This document shows positions 44,661 to 52,443 of a stretch of 64,000 bases of DNA, piece after piece. The stretch spans positions 64,388-128,387 of the forward strand of contig NZ_LMMZ01000012.1 of assembly GCF_001422885.1 (NCBI RefSeq). Reading direction: 5' to 3'. The position numbers and the translations under genes were made by a program. Within the stretch, counting starts at the first letter, position 1. Each line of letters opens with the position of its first letter. The DNA is from Methylobacterium sp. Leaf104 (GTDB lineage Bacteria > Pseudomonadota > Alphaproteobacteria > Rhizobiales > Beijerinckiaceae). Under the pieces are notes generated by a model. It saw only the letters and a list, made by a program, of their open reading frames with translations. It had not been told where the DNA came from and did no database searches.

Positions 44661-45014
44661 ATGCTCGAGCCCCTGACCCGCGTGCCGATCGGCGCGCGGC
44701 GCCGCCGCTTCGTGCTCGAACGTCCCCTGGAGACGCCGGACGGCTTCGGCGGCGTGGTGCGCCGGTTCGAGGCCGGCCCGCTGCTCTGGGGCGCGATCGA
44801 GCCCCTGCGCCCGATGGACCGGGTCCGCTTCGGCCGGCCCGAGACGGTCCCGACCCACCGGGTCCGGTTCCGCTTCGGGCCCGAGATCACGGCGGGCATG
44901 CGCCTCGCCAGCGGCCCGCGCCGCTTCGCCGTGCGCAGCGCCGGCGATCCGGACGGGCGGCGGCGCGACCTCGTCTGCCAGGTCGAGGAACTCCTCGCCG
45001 AGGCCGCCGCATGA
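44661..45014 (+). CDS. head-tail adaptor / head closure protein
   Basis: 117 residues of small beta-barrel character. The segments RFVLERPLETPDGFGGVVRRFE and RRFAVRSAGDPDGRRRDLVCQVEEL match phage head-tail adaptors in the gp7 position of gene transfer agents. It overlaps the next gene by four bases (ATGA). Confidence 0.8.
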   Translation: MLEPLTRVPIGARRRRFVLERPLETPDGFGGVVRRFEAGPLLWGAIEPLRPMDRVRFGRPETVPTHRVRFRFGPEITAGMRLASGPRRFAVRSAGDPDGRRRDLVCQVEELLAEAAA

Positions 45015-45445
45015 GCCTGGCCCCCTCGCCCACCAGCCCGCTGCTGGCCCTGCGCGCCGCCATCCTGACCTACCTCGCCGCCGACGCGACCCTGGCGCGG
45101 CTGATGGGCGGGTCCCTGCGCCTCACCGAAGAGCCGCCCCGGGGCAGCGCGCCGGTCTACGCCCTGTTCGGCGACGCCGAGATCCGCGACGATTCCGTCG
45201 ACGGCGCCCGGCGCCACCGGCACGCCCTCGGCCTGACGGTCTTCGCCCGGCCGGGCGCGATCCGCAGTGCGGTCGATGCCGCCGAGCGCATCGCCGATCT
45301 CCTGCACGACGCGCCGCTCGCCCTCTCGGGCCACGCCCTGGTGCGGCTCGACCTGGAGGCGATCGCCGTGCGGCGCGACCCCGCCAGCGGCGAGGCCCGC
45401 GCCATCCTGACCCTGCGGGCGGTCACCGAGCGCCTGACCGCCTGA
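45011..45445 (+). CDS. DUF3168 tail completion protein
   Basis: 144 residues. LALRAAILTYLAADATLARLMGG, YALFGDAEIRD and the HALGLTVFARPGAIRSAVDAAERIADLL block are the DUF3168 signature, the gp8 position in gene transfer agents. These proteins terminate the tail tube at the head side. Its ATG overlaps the adaptor stop. Confidence 0.85.
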   Translation: MSLAPSPTSPLLALRAAILTYLAADATLARLMGGSLRLTEEPPRGSAPVYALFGDAEIRDDSVDGARRHRHALGLTVFARPGAIRSAVDAAERIADLLHDAPLALSGHALVRLDLEAIAVRRDPASGEARAILTLRAVTERLTA

Positions 45446-45470
45446 TCTCCCCGAACACCGGAGCCCACCC

Positions 45471-45878
45471 ATGGCAGCCCAACGCGGCAAGGACCTGCTC
45501 ATCCGCATCGCCAACGGCGGCGGATTCCTCGCGGTGGCGGGCCTGCGCGCCCGCCAGATCGCCTTCAACGCCGAGACGGTGGACGTGACGAGCGCCGATT
45601 CCGCCGGGCGCTGGCGCGAGCTCCTGGCAGGGGCCGGGGTGCGCCGCGCCGCGCTCTCGGGCTCCGGCGTGTTCCGCGACGAGACCTCCGACCTCCGCCT
45701 GCGGCAGGTGTTCTTCGACGGCACCCTGGAGACCTACCAGATCGTGGTGCCGGGCTTCGGCACCCTGGAGGGCCTGTTCCAGATCACCAGCCTCGAATAC
45801 CGGGGGGATCACGCCGGCGAGGTGACCTTCGACATGGCCCTCGACTCGGCCGGCCCCCTGACCTTCACGGCCGCCTGA
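45471..45878 (+). CDS. phage major tail tube protein, TP901-1 family
   Basis: 135 residues. It opens with AAQRGKDLLIRIA and has AGLRARQIAFNAETVDVTS and LRQVFFDGTLETYQIVVPGFG, the pattern of TP901-1-type tail tube proteins (gp9). It polymerises to form the tail tube. The stop TGA shares one base with the next ATG. Confidence 0.88.
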   Translation: MAAQRGKDLLIRIANGGGFLAVAGLRARQIAFNAETVDVTSADSAGRWRELLAGAGVRRAALSGSGVFRDETSDLRLRQVFFDGTLETYQIVVPGFGTLEGLFQITSLEYRGDHAGEVTFDMALDSAGPLTFTAA

Positions 45879-46201
45879 TGGCCAACCGCAGGCGCGGCGA
45901 GGTGGCCCTGGCCCTGGGCGCCGAGCGCTACACCCTCTGCCTCACCCTCGGGGCGCTGGCCGAACTCGAGGCTGCCCTCGGGGCCGCCGATCTCACCGAC
46001 CTCGCCGCCCGCTTCGGCGACGGGCGGCTGAAGAGCCGCGACCTCATCGCGCTCCTCGGTGCGGCCCTGCGCGGCGGCGGCCACGACCTCGACGACGGCG
46101 CCGTCGCGGCCCTGCCGCTCGCCGGCGACCTCGAGGCCATCGCCACGGCGATCGGCGCCGTGCTCGCGGCGGCCTTCGGCGAGGCCTCCGAAAACCCTTG
46201 A
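45878..46201 (+). CDS. gene transfer agent gp10-type tail assembly protein
   Basis: 107 residues. NRRRGEVALALGAERYTLCLTLGALAELEAALG is the family core, followed by a helical C-terminus with FGDGRLKSRDLIALL. It belongs to the small tail assembly chaperone group that precedes the tape measure gene. It overlaps both neighbours by one to four bases. Confidence 0.85.
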   Translation: MANRRRGEVALALGAERYTLCLTLGALAELEAALGAADLTDLAARFGDGRLKSRDLIALLGAALRGGGHDLDDGAVAALPLAGDLEAIATAIGAVLAAAFGEASENP

Positions 46202-46416
46202 GCCCCACGGGCGGGACCGCGCCGGAGCCGCCCTCCGCCTTCCCGTGGGACGAGGCGCTGGCGCTGGGCCTCGCGCGCCTGCGCTGGCGCCCGCGCGACT
46301 TCTGGCGCGCCACGCCGCGCGAGCTGATGGCCGCCGCCGGCCTGACCGGATCCCGCGCCGCCCTCGACGGGACGGCCCTGCGGGACCTGATCGCCCGCTA
46401 TCCCGATCCGACCTGA
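46198..46416 (+). CDS. phage tail assembly chaperone (gp10.1-like)
   Basis: 72 residues. A TTG start overlaps the preceding stop as TTGA. FPWDEALALGLARLRWRPRDFWRATPRELMAA is the conserved block of these small gene transfer agent chaperones. It would help assemble the tape measure protein into the tail. Confidence 0.8.
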   Translation: MSPTGGTAPEPPSAFPWDEALALGLARLRWRPRDFWRATPRELMAAAGLTGSRAALDGTALRDLIARYPDPT

Positions 46417-46431
46417 CCGAGGGACCCCGCC

Positions 46432-47004
46432 ATGGCCGAGACCGAATCCGACCGCACCAGCGCCGCCCGCGCGCGGCAATTGGAGACCCTGGACAAGCTC
46501 GCCCAGCGCTTCGGCCAGAGCCTGTCGAAGGCGCTGAGCCTCAATGTCGGGGCCGGGCGCCAGCTCGACAGCGTGCTCGGCACCCTGGCGACGAAACTCT
46601 CCAGCGTGGCGATCAAGGCGGCCCTCAGCCCGGTCAAGGCCGGGATCACCGGGCTGGTGAACGGGCTGATCGGGGCGGGGACGGGCGGCGACACGGCCTT
46701 CGCCCGGGGCGGCGTCCTCCAGCAGGGGCGCGTGCGCCCCTTCGCGGCCGGCGGCGTGGTGGCCGCGCCGACCTACTTCCCGATGCGCGACGGCCTCGGC
46801 CTGATGGGCGAGGCCGGGCCGGAGGCGATCCTGCCGCTGAAGCGCGGCAGCGACGGGCGCCTCGGCGTCGCGACGGGCGGCCAGGCCTCCGCCCCGGTGA
46901 CCATCCACATCGCCACGCCCGATCTGGAGAGCTTCCGCCGCTCGGAGGCGCAGGTGGCCGCCGGTCTCGCCCGGGCGGTGGCCCGGGGCCGGCGCGGCCT
47001 GTGA
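46432..47004 (+). CDS. short phage tail tape measure protein
   Basis: 190 residues, very short for a tape measure but close to the gene transfer agent gp11 size, which matches a short tail. The central segment KALSPVKAGI...GLVNGLIGAG is hydrophobic, followed by the Gly-rich FARGGVLQQGRVRPFAAGGVVAAPTYFPM block, typical of the C-terminal part of these proteins, and GEAGPEAILPLKRG. Start ATG 46432 lies 15 bp after the chaperone. Confidence 0.86.
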   Translation: MAETESDRTSAARARQLETLDKLAQRFGQSLSKALSLNVGAGRQLDSVLGTLATKLSSVAIKAALSPVKAGITGLVNGLIGAGTGGDTAFARGGVLQQGRVRPFAAGGVVAAPTYFPMRDGLGLMGEAGPEAILPLKRGSDGRLGVATGGQASAPVTIHIATPDLESFRRSEAQVAAGLARAVARGRRGL

Positions 47005-47026
47005 GCCGGGAATCAAGGAGCACACC

Positions 47027-47680
47027 ATGGCCAGCGACCGGCCCAGCGACTTCCACGAGGTCCGCTTTCCCCTCGACGTCGCCCTGCGCGGCAGCGGCGG
47101 CCCGAGCCGGCTGACCGAGATCGTCACCCTGGCCTCGGGCCGCGAGCACCGCAACAGCCGCTGGGCCGATTCGCGCCGGCGCTACGATGCCGGCTTCGGC
47201 ATCCGCACCCTCGACGCCCTGCACGCCGTGCTGAGCTTCTTCGAGGAGCGGCGGGGCCGGCTCTACGGCTTCCGCTACCGCGACCGGGTCGATGCCCGGT
47301 CCGGCCCGCCCTCGCGGGCCATCGCGGCCACCGACCAGCTCCTCGGCCTCGGCGACGGGACCACCCGGGTGTTCCAGCTCGCCAAGACCTACGGCAGCGG
47401 ACCGACGCCCTATCGCCGGATCATCGCCAAGCCGGTGGCCGAGAGCGTGCGGGTGGCGGTGAACGGCCTCGCGGTGCCGACCGCCAAGGTCGCCTGCGAC
47501 GCCGCCACCGGCCGCCTCACCTTCGCGGGCGATGCCGTGCCGGGGGCGGGCTCCCGCGTGACGGCGGGCTTCGACTTCGACGTACCGGTCCGCTTCGACA
47601 CCGACGACCTCACGATCGACCTGTCGGCCTTCGCCGCGGGGGAGATCCCGCGGGTGCCGCTCATCGAGATCGTGCCGTAG
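47027..47680 (+). CDS. DUF2460 distal tail protein (gp12-like)
   Basis: 217 residues. DFHEVRFPLDVALRGSGGP, GREHRNSRWADSRRRYDAGFGI and FFEERRGRLYGFRYRDRVD are the DUF2460 signature. It forms the distal end of the tail tube. The last 20 bp overlap the stop of the antisense PNPOx-like gene. In other gene transfer agents the DUF2163 gene follows directly; here 2.6 kb of other genes intervene. Confidence 0.9.
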   Translation: MASDRPSDFHEVRFPLDVALRGSGGPSRLTEIVTLASGREHRNSRWADSRRRYDAGFGIRTLDALHAVLSFFEERRGRLYGFRYRDRVDARSGPPSRAIAATDQLLGLGDGTTRVFQLAKTYGSGPTPYRRIIAKPVAESVRVAVNGLAVPTAKVACDAATGRLTFAGDAVPGAGSRVTAGFDFDVPVRFDTDDLTIDLSAFAAGEIPRVPLIEIVP

Positions 47681-48617
47681 GGCGCGCGAAGCGCAGCGGC
47701 CAGGCGCCCGGACGCCGGACCACGCTGCGGGGGGCGAAGCGCCAGAGCCGTTCGGCGCCGGGGAAATCCGCGCGATCGGGGGCATCGAGGACGATCTCGG
47801 GCCGCCCGGTCATCTGCACGAGGTCGCCGGTGGCGAAGTCGATGAAGAGCAGCCCGGCGCGCGGGTTGGCCAGCATGTTGCCCAGCGTGTTGAAGAACCG
47901 GTTGCCGGAATAATCCGGCACCGTCAGGACCCCGTCGGCGCCGACCCGGACGAAGCCGGCGGGGCCGCCGCGATGCGAGACGTCGACCTGCCGGGTGCCG
48001 TCCGGACCGACCGCGTAGCTCGCCACGAACAGCGTCTCCGCGCCCGCCACCAGGGCGCGGGCCTGCGCGTCGAGTCGATCCGACACCTGGGGCGCGGCCG
48101 CTGCCGCCGGGACCGGCTCCGGGTCCGTCCGGACCCGGATGTATTGCGGGCAGTTGCCGAAGCTCTGCGCCACGCGGATGGCGAAGCCGTCCGGCCGGTC
48201 CCGCGCCACCGAGCCGTTCAGGCGGTTGCGCCGCCGCGTGCCGAGGTCGATCCCCAGGAGGCCGATCGCGGCGCCGTCCGAGAGCCCCGCCTCGGCGGGA
48301 TCGTCGGGCTCGGGCGCGACCCGGACCCGGAGGTGCCCGGGGTCGGGCGCGTCGAGGAAGCCCGGCGCCCCGGTCCGCACCGTCGCCCAGGCCTCGCCGT
48401 CCGGGTCGACCGTGCCCAGGACCACGAAGGGCAGCTGGCCATAGAAGGCGCGGTGCTGGTCGATCAGGTGGTCGCGGATCACGCGGGGGCCGAGCTCGGC
48501 CATCCGCTCGGCGACGCCGAGATGCGCCTGGATCGCGACCTCGCCCGGATGCCAGGGCGCGGTGGGGTGAGACGCGGCGCGCGGTTCGGAGAGGGACCGA
48601 GATTCTGGGAGGGACAT
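47661..48617 (-). CDS. pyridoxamine 5'-phosphate oxidase-fold flavoprotein
   Basis: 318 residues. Two split-barrel regions are visible. The first includes AFYGQLPFVVLGTVDPDGEAWATVRTGAPGF and the second GGPAGFVRVGADGVLTVPDYSGNRFFNTLGNMLANPRAGLLFID, which match the N-terminal domain of oxidoreductases of the PNPOx group. It likely binds FMN and acts in oxidation or detoxification, with no substrate predicted. Start ATG 48617 follows AGAGG-like purines. It is the last gene of the minus-strand pair with GST, opposite LysR. Confidence 0.82.
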   Translation of the reverse strand: MSLPESRSLSEPRAASHPTAPWHPGEVAIQAHLGVAERMAELGPRVIRDHLIDQHRAFYGQLPFVVLGTVDPDGEAWATVRTGAPGFLDAPDPGHLRVRVAPEPDDPAEAGLSDGAAIGLLGIDLGTRRRNRLNGSVARDRPDGFAIRVAQSFGNCPQYIRVRTDPEPVPAAAAAPQVSDRLDAQARALVAGAETLFVASYAVGPDGTRQVDVSHRGGPAGFVRVGADGVLTVPDYSGNRFFNTLGNMLANPRAGLLFIDFATGDLVQMTGRPEIVLDAPDRADFPGAERLWRFAPRSVVRRPGAWPLRFARPTARSR

Positions 48618-48645
48618 GGGGGTTCTCCTCGGGTCGGGGTGGGGC

Positions 48646-49260
48646 TCAGGCGGCGCGCAGGCCCGCGCGCGTCTGCGGGAAGGGCACGAAGCCCGGCAGG
48701 GCCTCGATGCGGGCGAGCCAGGCGCGGACGGCGCCGTAGGGGGCGAGGTCGACGTTCCCCTCCGGGGCGGCGGCGACATAGCTGTAGAGCGCCACGTCCG
48801 CGAGGGTCGGGTGGTCGGCGGCGAGCCAGGCCCGGTCGGCGAGCTCGGCCTCGATGCGCCCGAGGATGACGTGGGCCCGGGCGATGACCTCGGCCGCGTT
48901 GAAGGCGGCGCCGAACACGGTGACCAGGCGGGCGGCCGCCGGGCCGAAGGCGATGGGGCCGGCTGCCACCGAGAGCCAGCGCTGCACCCGCGCCGCGCCG
49001 GCCGCGTCCTCCGGCAGCCAGTCGGTGCGGCCGAGGCGCTTGGCCAGGTAGACCAGGATGGCATTGGAATCCGGGACGACCGTCTCGCCGTCGACGAGCA
49101 CCGGCACCTGTCCGAAGGGATTCAGCGCCAGGAAGTCCGGCGCCCTGTGCTCGCCCCGGGCGAGGTCGAGCTCGACGATCTCGCAGGGTTGGCCGACCAG
49201 GGACAGGAACAGGCGGGCCCGGTGGGCGTGGCCGGACAGGGCGACGTGGAACAGCTTCAT
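48646..49260 (-). CDS. glutathione S-transferase
   Basis: 204 residues. The thioredoxin-fold N-terminus ([61 protein letters not shown]) and all-helical C-terminal domain are complete. The glutathione-binding VPDSNA motif is present. It conjugates or reduces electrophiles with glutathione in the cytosol. It shares a strand and probably a transcript with the PNPOx-like gene and is divergent from LysR. Confidence 0.9.
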   Translation of the reverse strand: MKLFHVALSGHAHRARLFLSLVGQPCEIVELDLARGEHRAPDFLALNPFGQVPVLVDGETVVPDSNAILVYLAKRLGRTDWLPEDAAGAARVQRWLSVAAGPIAFGPAAARLVTVFGAAFNAAEVIARAHVILGRIEAELADRAWLAADHPTLADVALYSYVAAAPEGNVDLAPYGAVRAWLARIEALPGFVPFPQTRAGLRAA

Positions 49261-49397
49261 GGGAGATCTCCTCGGGACGGGGCCGGGGCGCCGGCGACAT
49301 CCGCAGTCAAGACCATCAGCCCCGCGGCGAGAATGCGCTTTCCCCGCAAGCCACCGTTCCGCAGAATGGAACAATCGAAGCCCGGGTGGGAGACGGC

Positions 49398-50306
49398 ATG
49401 GATCGGTGGCAGGCGATGCGGGTCTTCGTCCGGGTGGCGGAGAGCGGGGGCTTCGCCGGAGCGGCGCGCCAGCTCCACATGAGCCCGCCGGCCGTGACCC
49501 GGGCGGTGGCCGCCCTGGAGGCGCGGATCGGGGCGCGGCTCCTGACCCGGACCACCCGCTCGGTGAGGCTCACCGAGGCGGGCGGGCGCTACCTGGAGGA
49601 TTGCCGGCGCATCCTGGCCGAGATCGAGGAGGCGGACGCCGCCGCGGCGGGCTCCTACGCGACGCCCTCCGGCACCCTCACCGTGACGGCGCCGGTGCAG
49701 TTCGGGCGCCTCTACGTGCTGCCGGTGATCACCGAGTACCTCGCGCGCCACGCCGCCGTCTCGGCGCAGGCCCTGTTCCTCGACCGGGTCGTCAACATGA
49801 TCGAGGAGGGCGCCGATGCGGGGGTCCGGATCGGTCCCCTCGCGGATTCCGGGCTGGCGGCGATCCGGGTCGGCACCGTGCGCCGGGTGCTCTGCGCCGC
49901 GCCGGACTACCTCGACCGGCACGGGACCCCCGCGACGGTGCGGGACCTGCGCGGCCACGCCGTCATCGGCTCGGCGAGCACGGGCCTCGGGGCCGACGGG
50001 CGCTTCGGCCCGGGTCCCGGCGGCGCCGTCGCCCTGCGGCCCCGGCTGACCTGCACCACCATCGATTCCGTGCTGGCGGCGGCGCTCGCCGGCCAGGGCA
50101 TCGCGCAGCTCCTGTCCTACCAGGTCGCCCCGGCCCTGGCGGAGGGGCGCCTGCGCCTCGTCCTCGACGATCCGGAGGCGGCGGCGATGCCGGTCCACGT
50201 GGTGAGCCCGGAGGGGCGGCGCGCACCCGCCAAGGTGCGGGCCTTCATCGATCTCGCGGTGGCGCGGCTGCGGGCCGACCCGCGGGTCAATCCGGCCCGC
50301 GGCTGA
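49398..50306 (+). CDS. LysR family transcriptional regulator
   Basis: 302 residues. The N-terminal helix-turn-helix is standard: [35 protein letters not shown]. The effector-binding domain follows with conserved GTLTVTAP start. It probably controls the divergent GST/PNPOx pair from the 137-bp gap. ATG 49398 is preferred over GTG 49386. The trio interrupts the gene transfer agent cluster between DUF2460 and DUF2163. Confidence 0.9.
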   Translation: MDRWQAMRVFVRVAESGGFAGAARQLHMSPPAVTRAVAALEARIGARLLTRTTRSVRLTEAGGRYLEDCRRILAEIEEADAAAAGSYATPSGTLTVTAPVQFGRLYVLPVITEYLARHAAVSAQALFLDRVVNMIEEGADAGVRIGPLADSGLAAIRVGTVRRVLCAAPDYLDRHGTPATVRDLRGHAVIGSASTGLGADGRFGPGPGGAVALRPRLTCTTIDSVLAAALAGQGIAQLLSYQVAPALAEGRLRLVLDDPEAAAMPVHVVSPEGRRAPAKVRAFIDLAVARLRADPRVNPARG

Positions 50307-50342
50307 GCCGTCTTCCGAAGATCTCGCCGGGAATTCCAGACC

Positions 50343-51236
50343 ATGCGCGACCTGCCCCCCGACCTCGCCGCGCATCTCGCCGGCGGGGCGACCACGCTCT
50401 GCCATTGCTGGGCCCTGACCCGGCGGGACGGCGCCCGCCTCGGCTTCACCGACCACGACCGCGACCTGTCCTTCGGCGGCCTGACCTACGCCGCCCGCTC
50501 CGGGCTGGAGGCGGCCGAGGCCAGCGCCGAGCTCGGCTTCGCCATCGGCGGCGGCGAGGTCGCCGGGGCGCTCTCGGCGGCCGGGCTCACCGATGCCGAC
50601 ATCGCCGGCGGGCTCTACGACGCCGCCTCGGTGGAGACCTGGCTGGTGGATTGGAGCCGCCCCGAGACCCGCCTGCTCCTGGAGATCGGCACGGTGGGCG
50701 AGGTGCGCCGGGCCGGCAGCGCCTTCGTGGCCGAGTTGCGCGGGCTGATGGACCAGCTCGACGCCGAGCGCGGCCGGACCTATCGCGCCACCTGCGGGGC
50801 CGACCTCGGCGATGCCCGCTGCCGCGTGGACCGCGCCGACCCGCGATTCGCCACCACCGGCACGGTGCTGGCGGTGCCGGAGCCCGGCCGCCTCGACGTC
50901 AGTCTCGCGGGGACGTTCGCGCCAGGGTGGTTCGCCGGGGGGCGCCTCGCCTGGACCGGCGAGGGCCAGGCCGGGCAGGAGGCCGAGATCCGCGACCAGG
51001 CCGGCGCGACGGGGACGATCCGCCTCGACCTCTGGCAGGCACCGCCCCGTCCGGTGGCGCCGGGCGACCGCTTCCGCCTCACGGCGGGCTGCGACAAGCG
51101 CCTCGCCACCTGCCGCGAGAAGTTCGCCAACGTGCCGAACTTCCAGGGCTTCCCGCACCTGCCGGGCAACGACTTCGTGCTGCGCCCCGTCCCCGGCTCC
51201 GGCCCGGGCCTCGACGGCGGAAGCCTGTTCCGGTGA
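50343..51236 (+). CDS. DUF2163 baseplate hub protein (gp13-like)
   Basis: 297 residues. LGFTDHDRDLSFGGLTYAA and the AGLTDADIAGGLYDAA block match DUF2163, with the C-terminal cysteine pattern TCGADLGDARCRVDR and GCDKRLATCREKFANVPNF. In the RcGTA structure the equivalent protein holds an iron-sulfur cluster through such cysteines. It forms the hub under the distal tail. Overlap or near overlap with the NlpC gene (8 bp gap) suggests coupling. Confidence 0.9.
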   Translation: MRDLPPDLAAHLAGGATTLCHCWALTRRDGARLGFTDHDRDLSFGGLTYAARSGLEAAEASAELGFAIGGGEVAGALSAAGLTDADIAGGLYDAASVETWLVDWSRPETRLLLEIGTVGEVRRAGSAFVAELRGLMDQLDAERGRTYRATCGADLGDARCRVDRADPRFATTGTVLAVPEPGRLDVSLAGTFAPGWFAGGRLAWTGEGQAGQEAEIRDQAGATGTIRLDLWQAPPRPVAPGDRFRLTAGCDKRLATCREKFANVPNFQGFPHLPGNDFVLRPVPGSGPGLDGGSLFR

Positions 51237-51243
51237 GGTCCCC

Positions 51244-51684
51244 ATGGAATCGGAAGCACTCGTCACCCTGGCGCGGGCCTGGATCGGCACGCCCTATCGT
51301 CACCAGGCCTCCCTGAAGGGCGTCGGCTGCGACTGCCTCGGGCTCCTGCGCGGGGTCTGGCGCGAGGCCCTCGGCCCGGAGCCCGAGGCGGCCCCGCCCT
51401 ACGCCGCGTCCTGGGCCGAATCCGCCCCGCCCGGCAGCGATCCCCTGGCGGAGGCGGCCGGGCGCCACCTCCTGCCCGTCGACGGTCCGCCATCGGCCGG
51501 CGACGTCCTGCTGTTCCGCTTCCGCACCCACCTGCCGGCCCGGCACTGCGCCATCGCCACCGGCGCCGGCACCATGATCCACGCCCATGACGGCGCCGCC
51601 GTCACGGAGGTCGCCCTGACGGGCTGGTGGCGGCGCCACCTCGCCCAGGTCTTCCGCTTCCCGGGCGTGGAGGGCGGAGCCTAG
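51244..51684 (+). CDS. NlpC/P60 family peptidase (gp14-like)
   Basis: 146 residues. The catalytic Cys31 is in KGVGCDCLGLLRG and the catalytic His is in ARHCAIATG; the IHAHDGAAVTEV segment closes the fold. It cuts peptidoglycan stem peptides for local cell wall opening during DNA entry. Start ATG 51244 directly follows the hub gene. Its stop overlaps the antisense antitoxin stop by four bases. Confidence 0.9.
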   Translation: MESEALVTLARAWIGTPYRHQASLKGVGCDCLGLLRGVWREALGPEPEAAPPYAASWAESAPPGSDPLAEAAGRHLLPVDGPPSAGDVLLFRFRTHLPARHCAIATGAGTMIHAHDGAAVTEVALTGWWRRHLAQVFRFPGVEGGA

Positions 51685-52055
51685 CCGACGAGATCGTCGA
51701 TCGTGACGGACAGAACCTCGGCGATCCGGCGCAGCGTGTCCACGGTGCCCTCGCGCTTGCCGGTCTCGATCTGCGACAGGAAGGGCTGGGCGATCCCGGC
51801 GGCCTCCGCCAGGGCACGGGCGGTGAGGCCGCGATGCTCGCGCCAGACCCGGATGCGATTCTCCCCGCCGAGGATGCGCTCCACCATCGCGGAGGGCAGC
51901 AACTCCTCCTCGCCGGCCGCGAGCCGGCGGCGGAACTCCTGGACCGCGAGGCGGTCGGCATTGTCCTCGGCCGCCTCGCTCAGGGCGCGGAAATCGGCCT
52001 CCGACAGGACGACGAGGCGCTCGCCGGCCGGGGTGACGATGGTCTGGGCGTTCAT
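51681..52055 (-). CDS. Xre-type antitoxin of a toxin-first TA module
   Basis: 124 residues. The N-terminal half is helical and Glu/Ala-rich (LSEADFRALSEAAEDNADRLAVQEFRRRL). The C-terminal helix-turn-helix reads WREHRGLTARALAEAAGIAQPFLSQIETGKREGTVDTLRRIAEVL. Its ATG overlaps the toxin stop by four bases, so the toxin is translated first as in HigBA-type modules. A palindrome upstream of the toxin is a likely autoregulatory operator. Confidence 0.88.
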   Translation of the reverse strand: MNAQTIVTPAGERLVVLSEADFRALSEAAEDNADRLAVQEFRRRLAAGEEELLPSAMVERILGGENRIRVWREHRGLTARALAEAAGIAQPFLSQIETGKREGTVDTLRRIAEVLSVTIDDLVG

Positions 52056-52363
52056 GGGCGGAGATCCGTTCCGGCAACTTCCGTTCCGACAGGTTCGTCG
52101 GGGTCAGTCATAGGCGCTGCCCCGGGGGCAACCCGGATCACGGCGAGGATCTCGCCCTGGTCCGTATAGAGGACGCGCCAGTCGCCGACGCGCAGGCGAT
52201 AGATCCCGGGCTCGCCCTTGAGGGCCTTCACGTTGTTGGCCTGCGCGGCGGGATCGTCCGCCAGCAGGGCGATCTTGGATCGGATCATCGCCGAGACGTT
52301 GGCCGGCATCCGGCTCAGCGTCTTCAGGGCGGCCTTGCTGTAGGCGATCCGTTTCACGTTCAA
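52052..52363 (-). CDS. RelE/ParE-fold toxin of a toxin-first TA module
   Basis: 103 residues. KRIAYSKAALKTLSRMPANVSAMIRSKI, the ALKGEPGIYRLRVGDWRVLYTD block and VIRVAPGA are the RelE/HigB fold signature. The start is TTG 52363 or GTG 52357; no in-frame ATG exists. It presumably cuts mRNA on ribosomes. This is the second toxin-antitoxin module in the gene transfer agent cluster, antisense, between the NlpC and baseplate genes. Confidence 0.88.
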   Translation of the reverse strand: MNVKRIAYSKAALKTLSRMPANVSAMIRSKIALLADDPAAQANNVKALKGEPGIYRLRVGDWRVLYTDQGEILAVIRVAPGAAPMTDPDEPVGTEVAGTDLRP

Positions 52364-52366
52364 ATG

Positions 52367-52381
52367 ATAGCATATCGCTAT
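52367..52381 (-). promoter_or_regulatory. palindromic operator candidate upstream of the RelE/Xre module
   Basis: The perfect inverted repeat ATAGC-N5-GCTAT lies just upstream of the toxin start in an AT-rich patch that stands out in GC-rich surroundings. It would overlap the module's promoter and suits binding by the dimeric Xre antitoxin. Confidence 0.65.
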
Positions 52382-52443
52382 ATTTCTGCAAGGGCGACCG
52401 CCGGCGCACCGCCCGAGCCCTCGTCCCGCTTCCGGAGCCCGCC

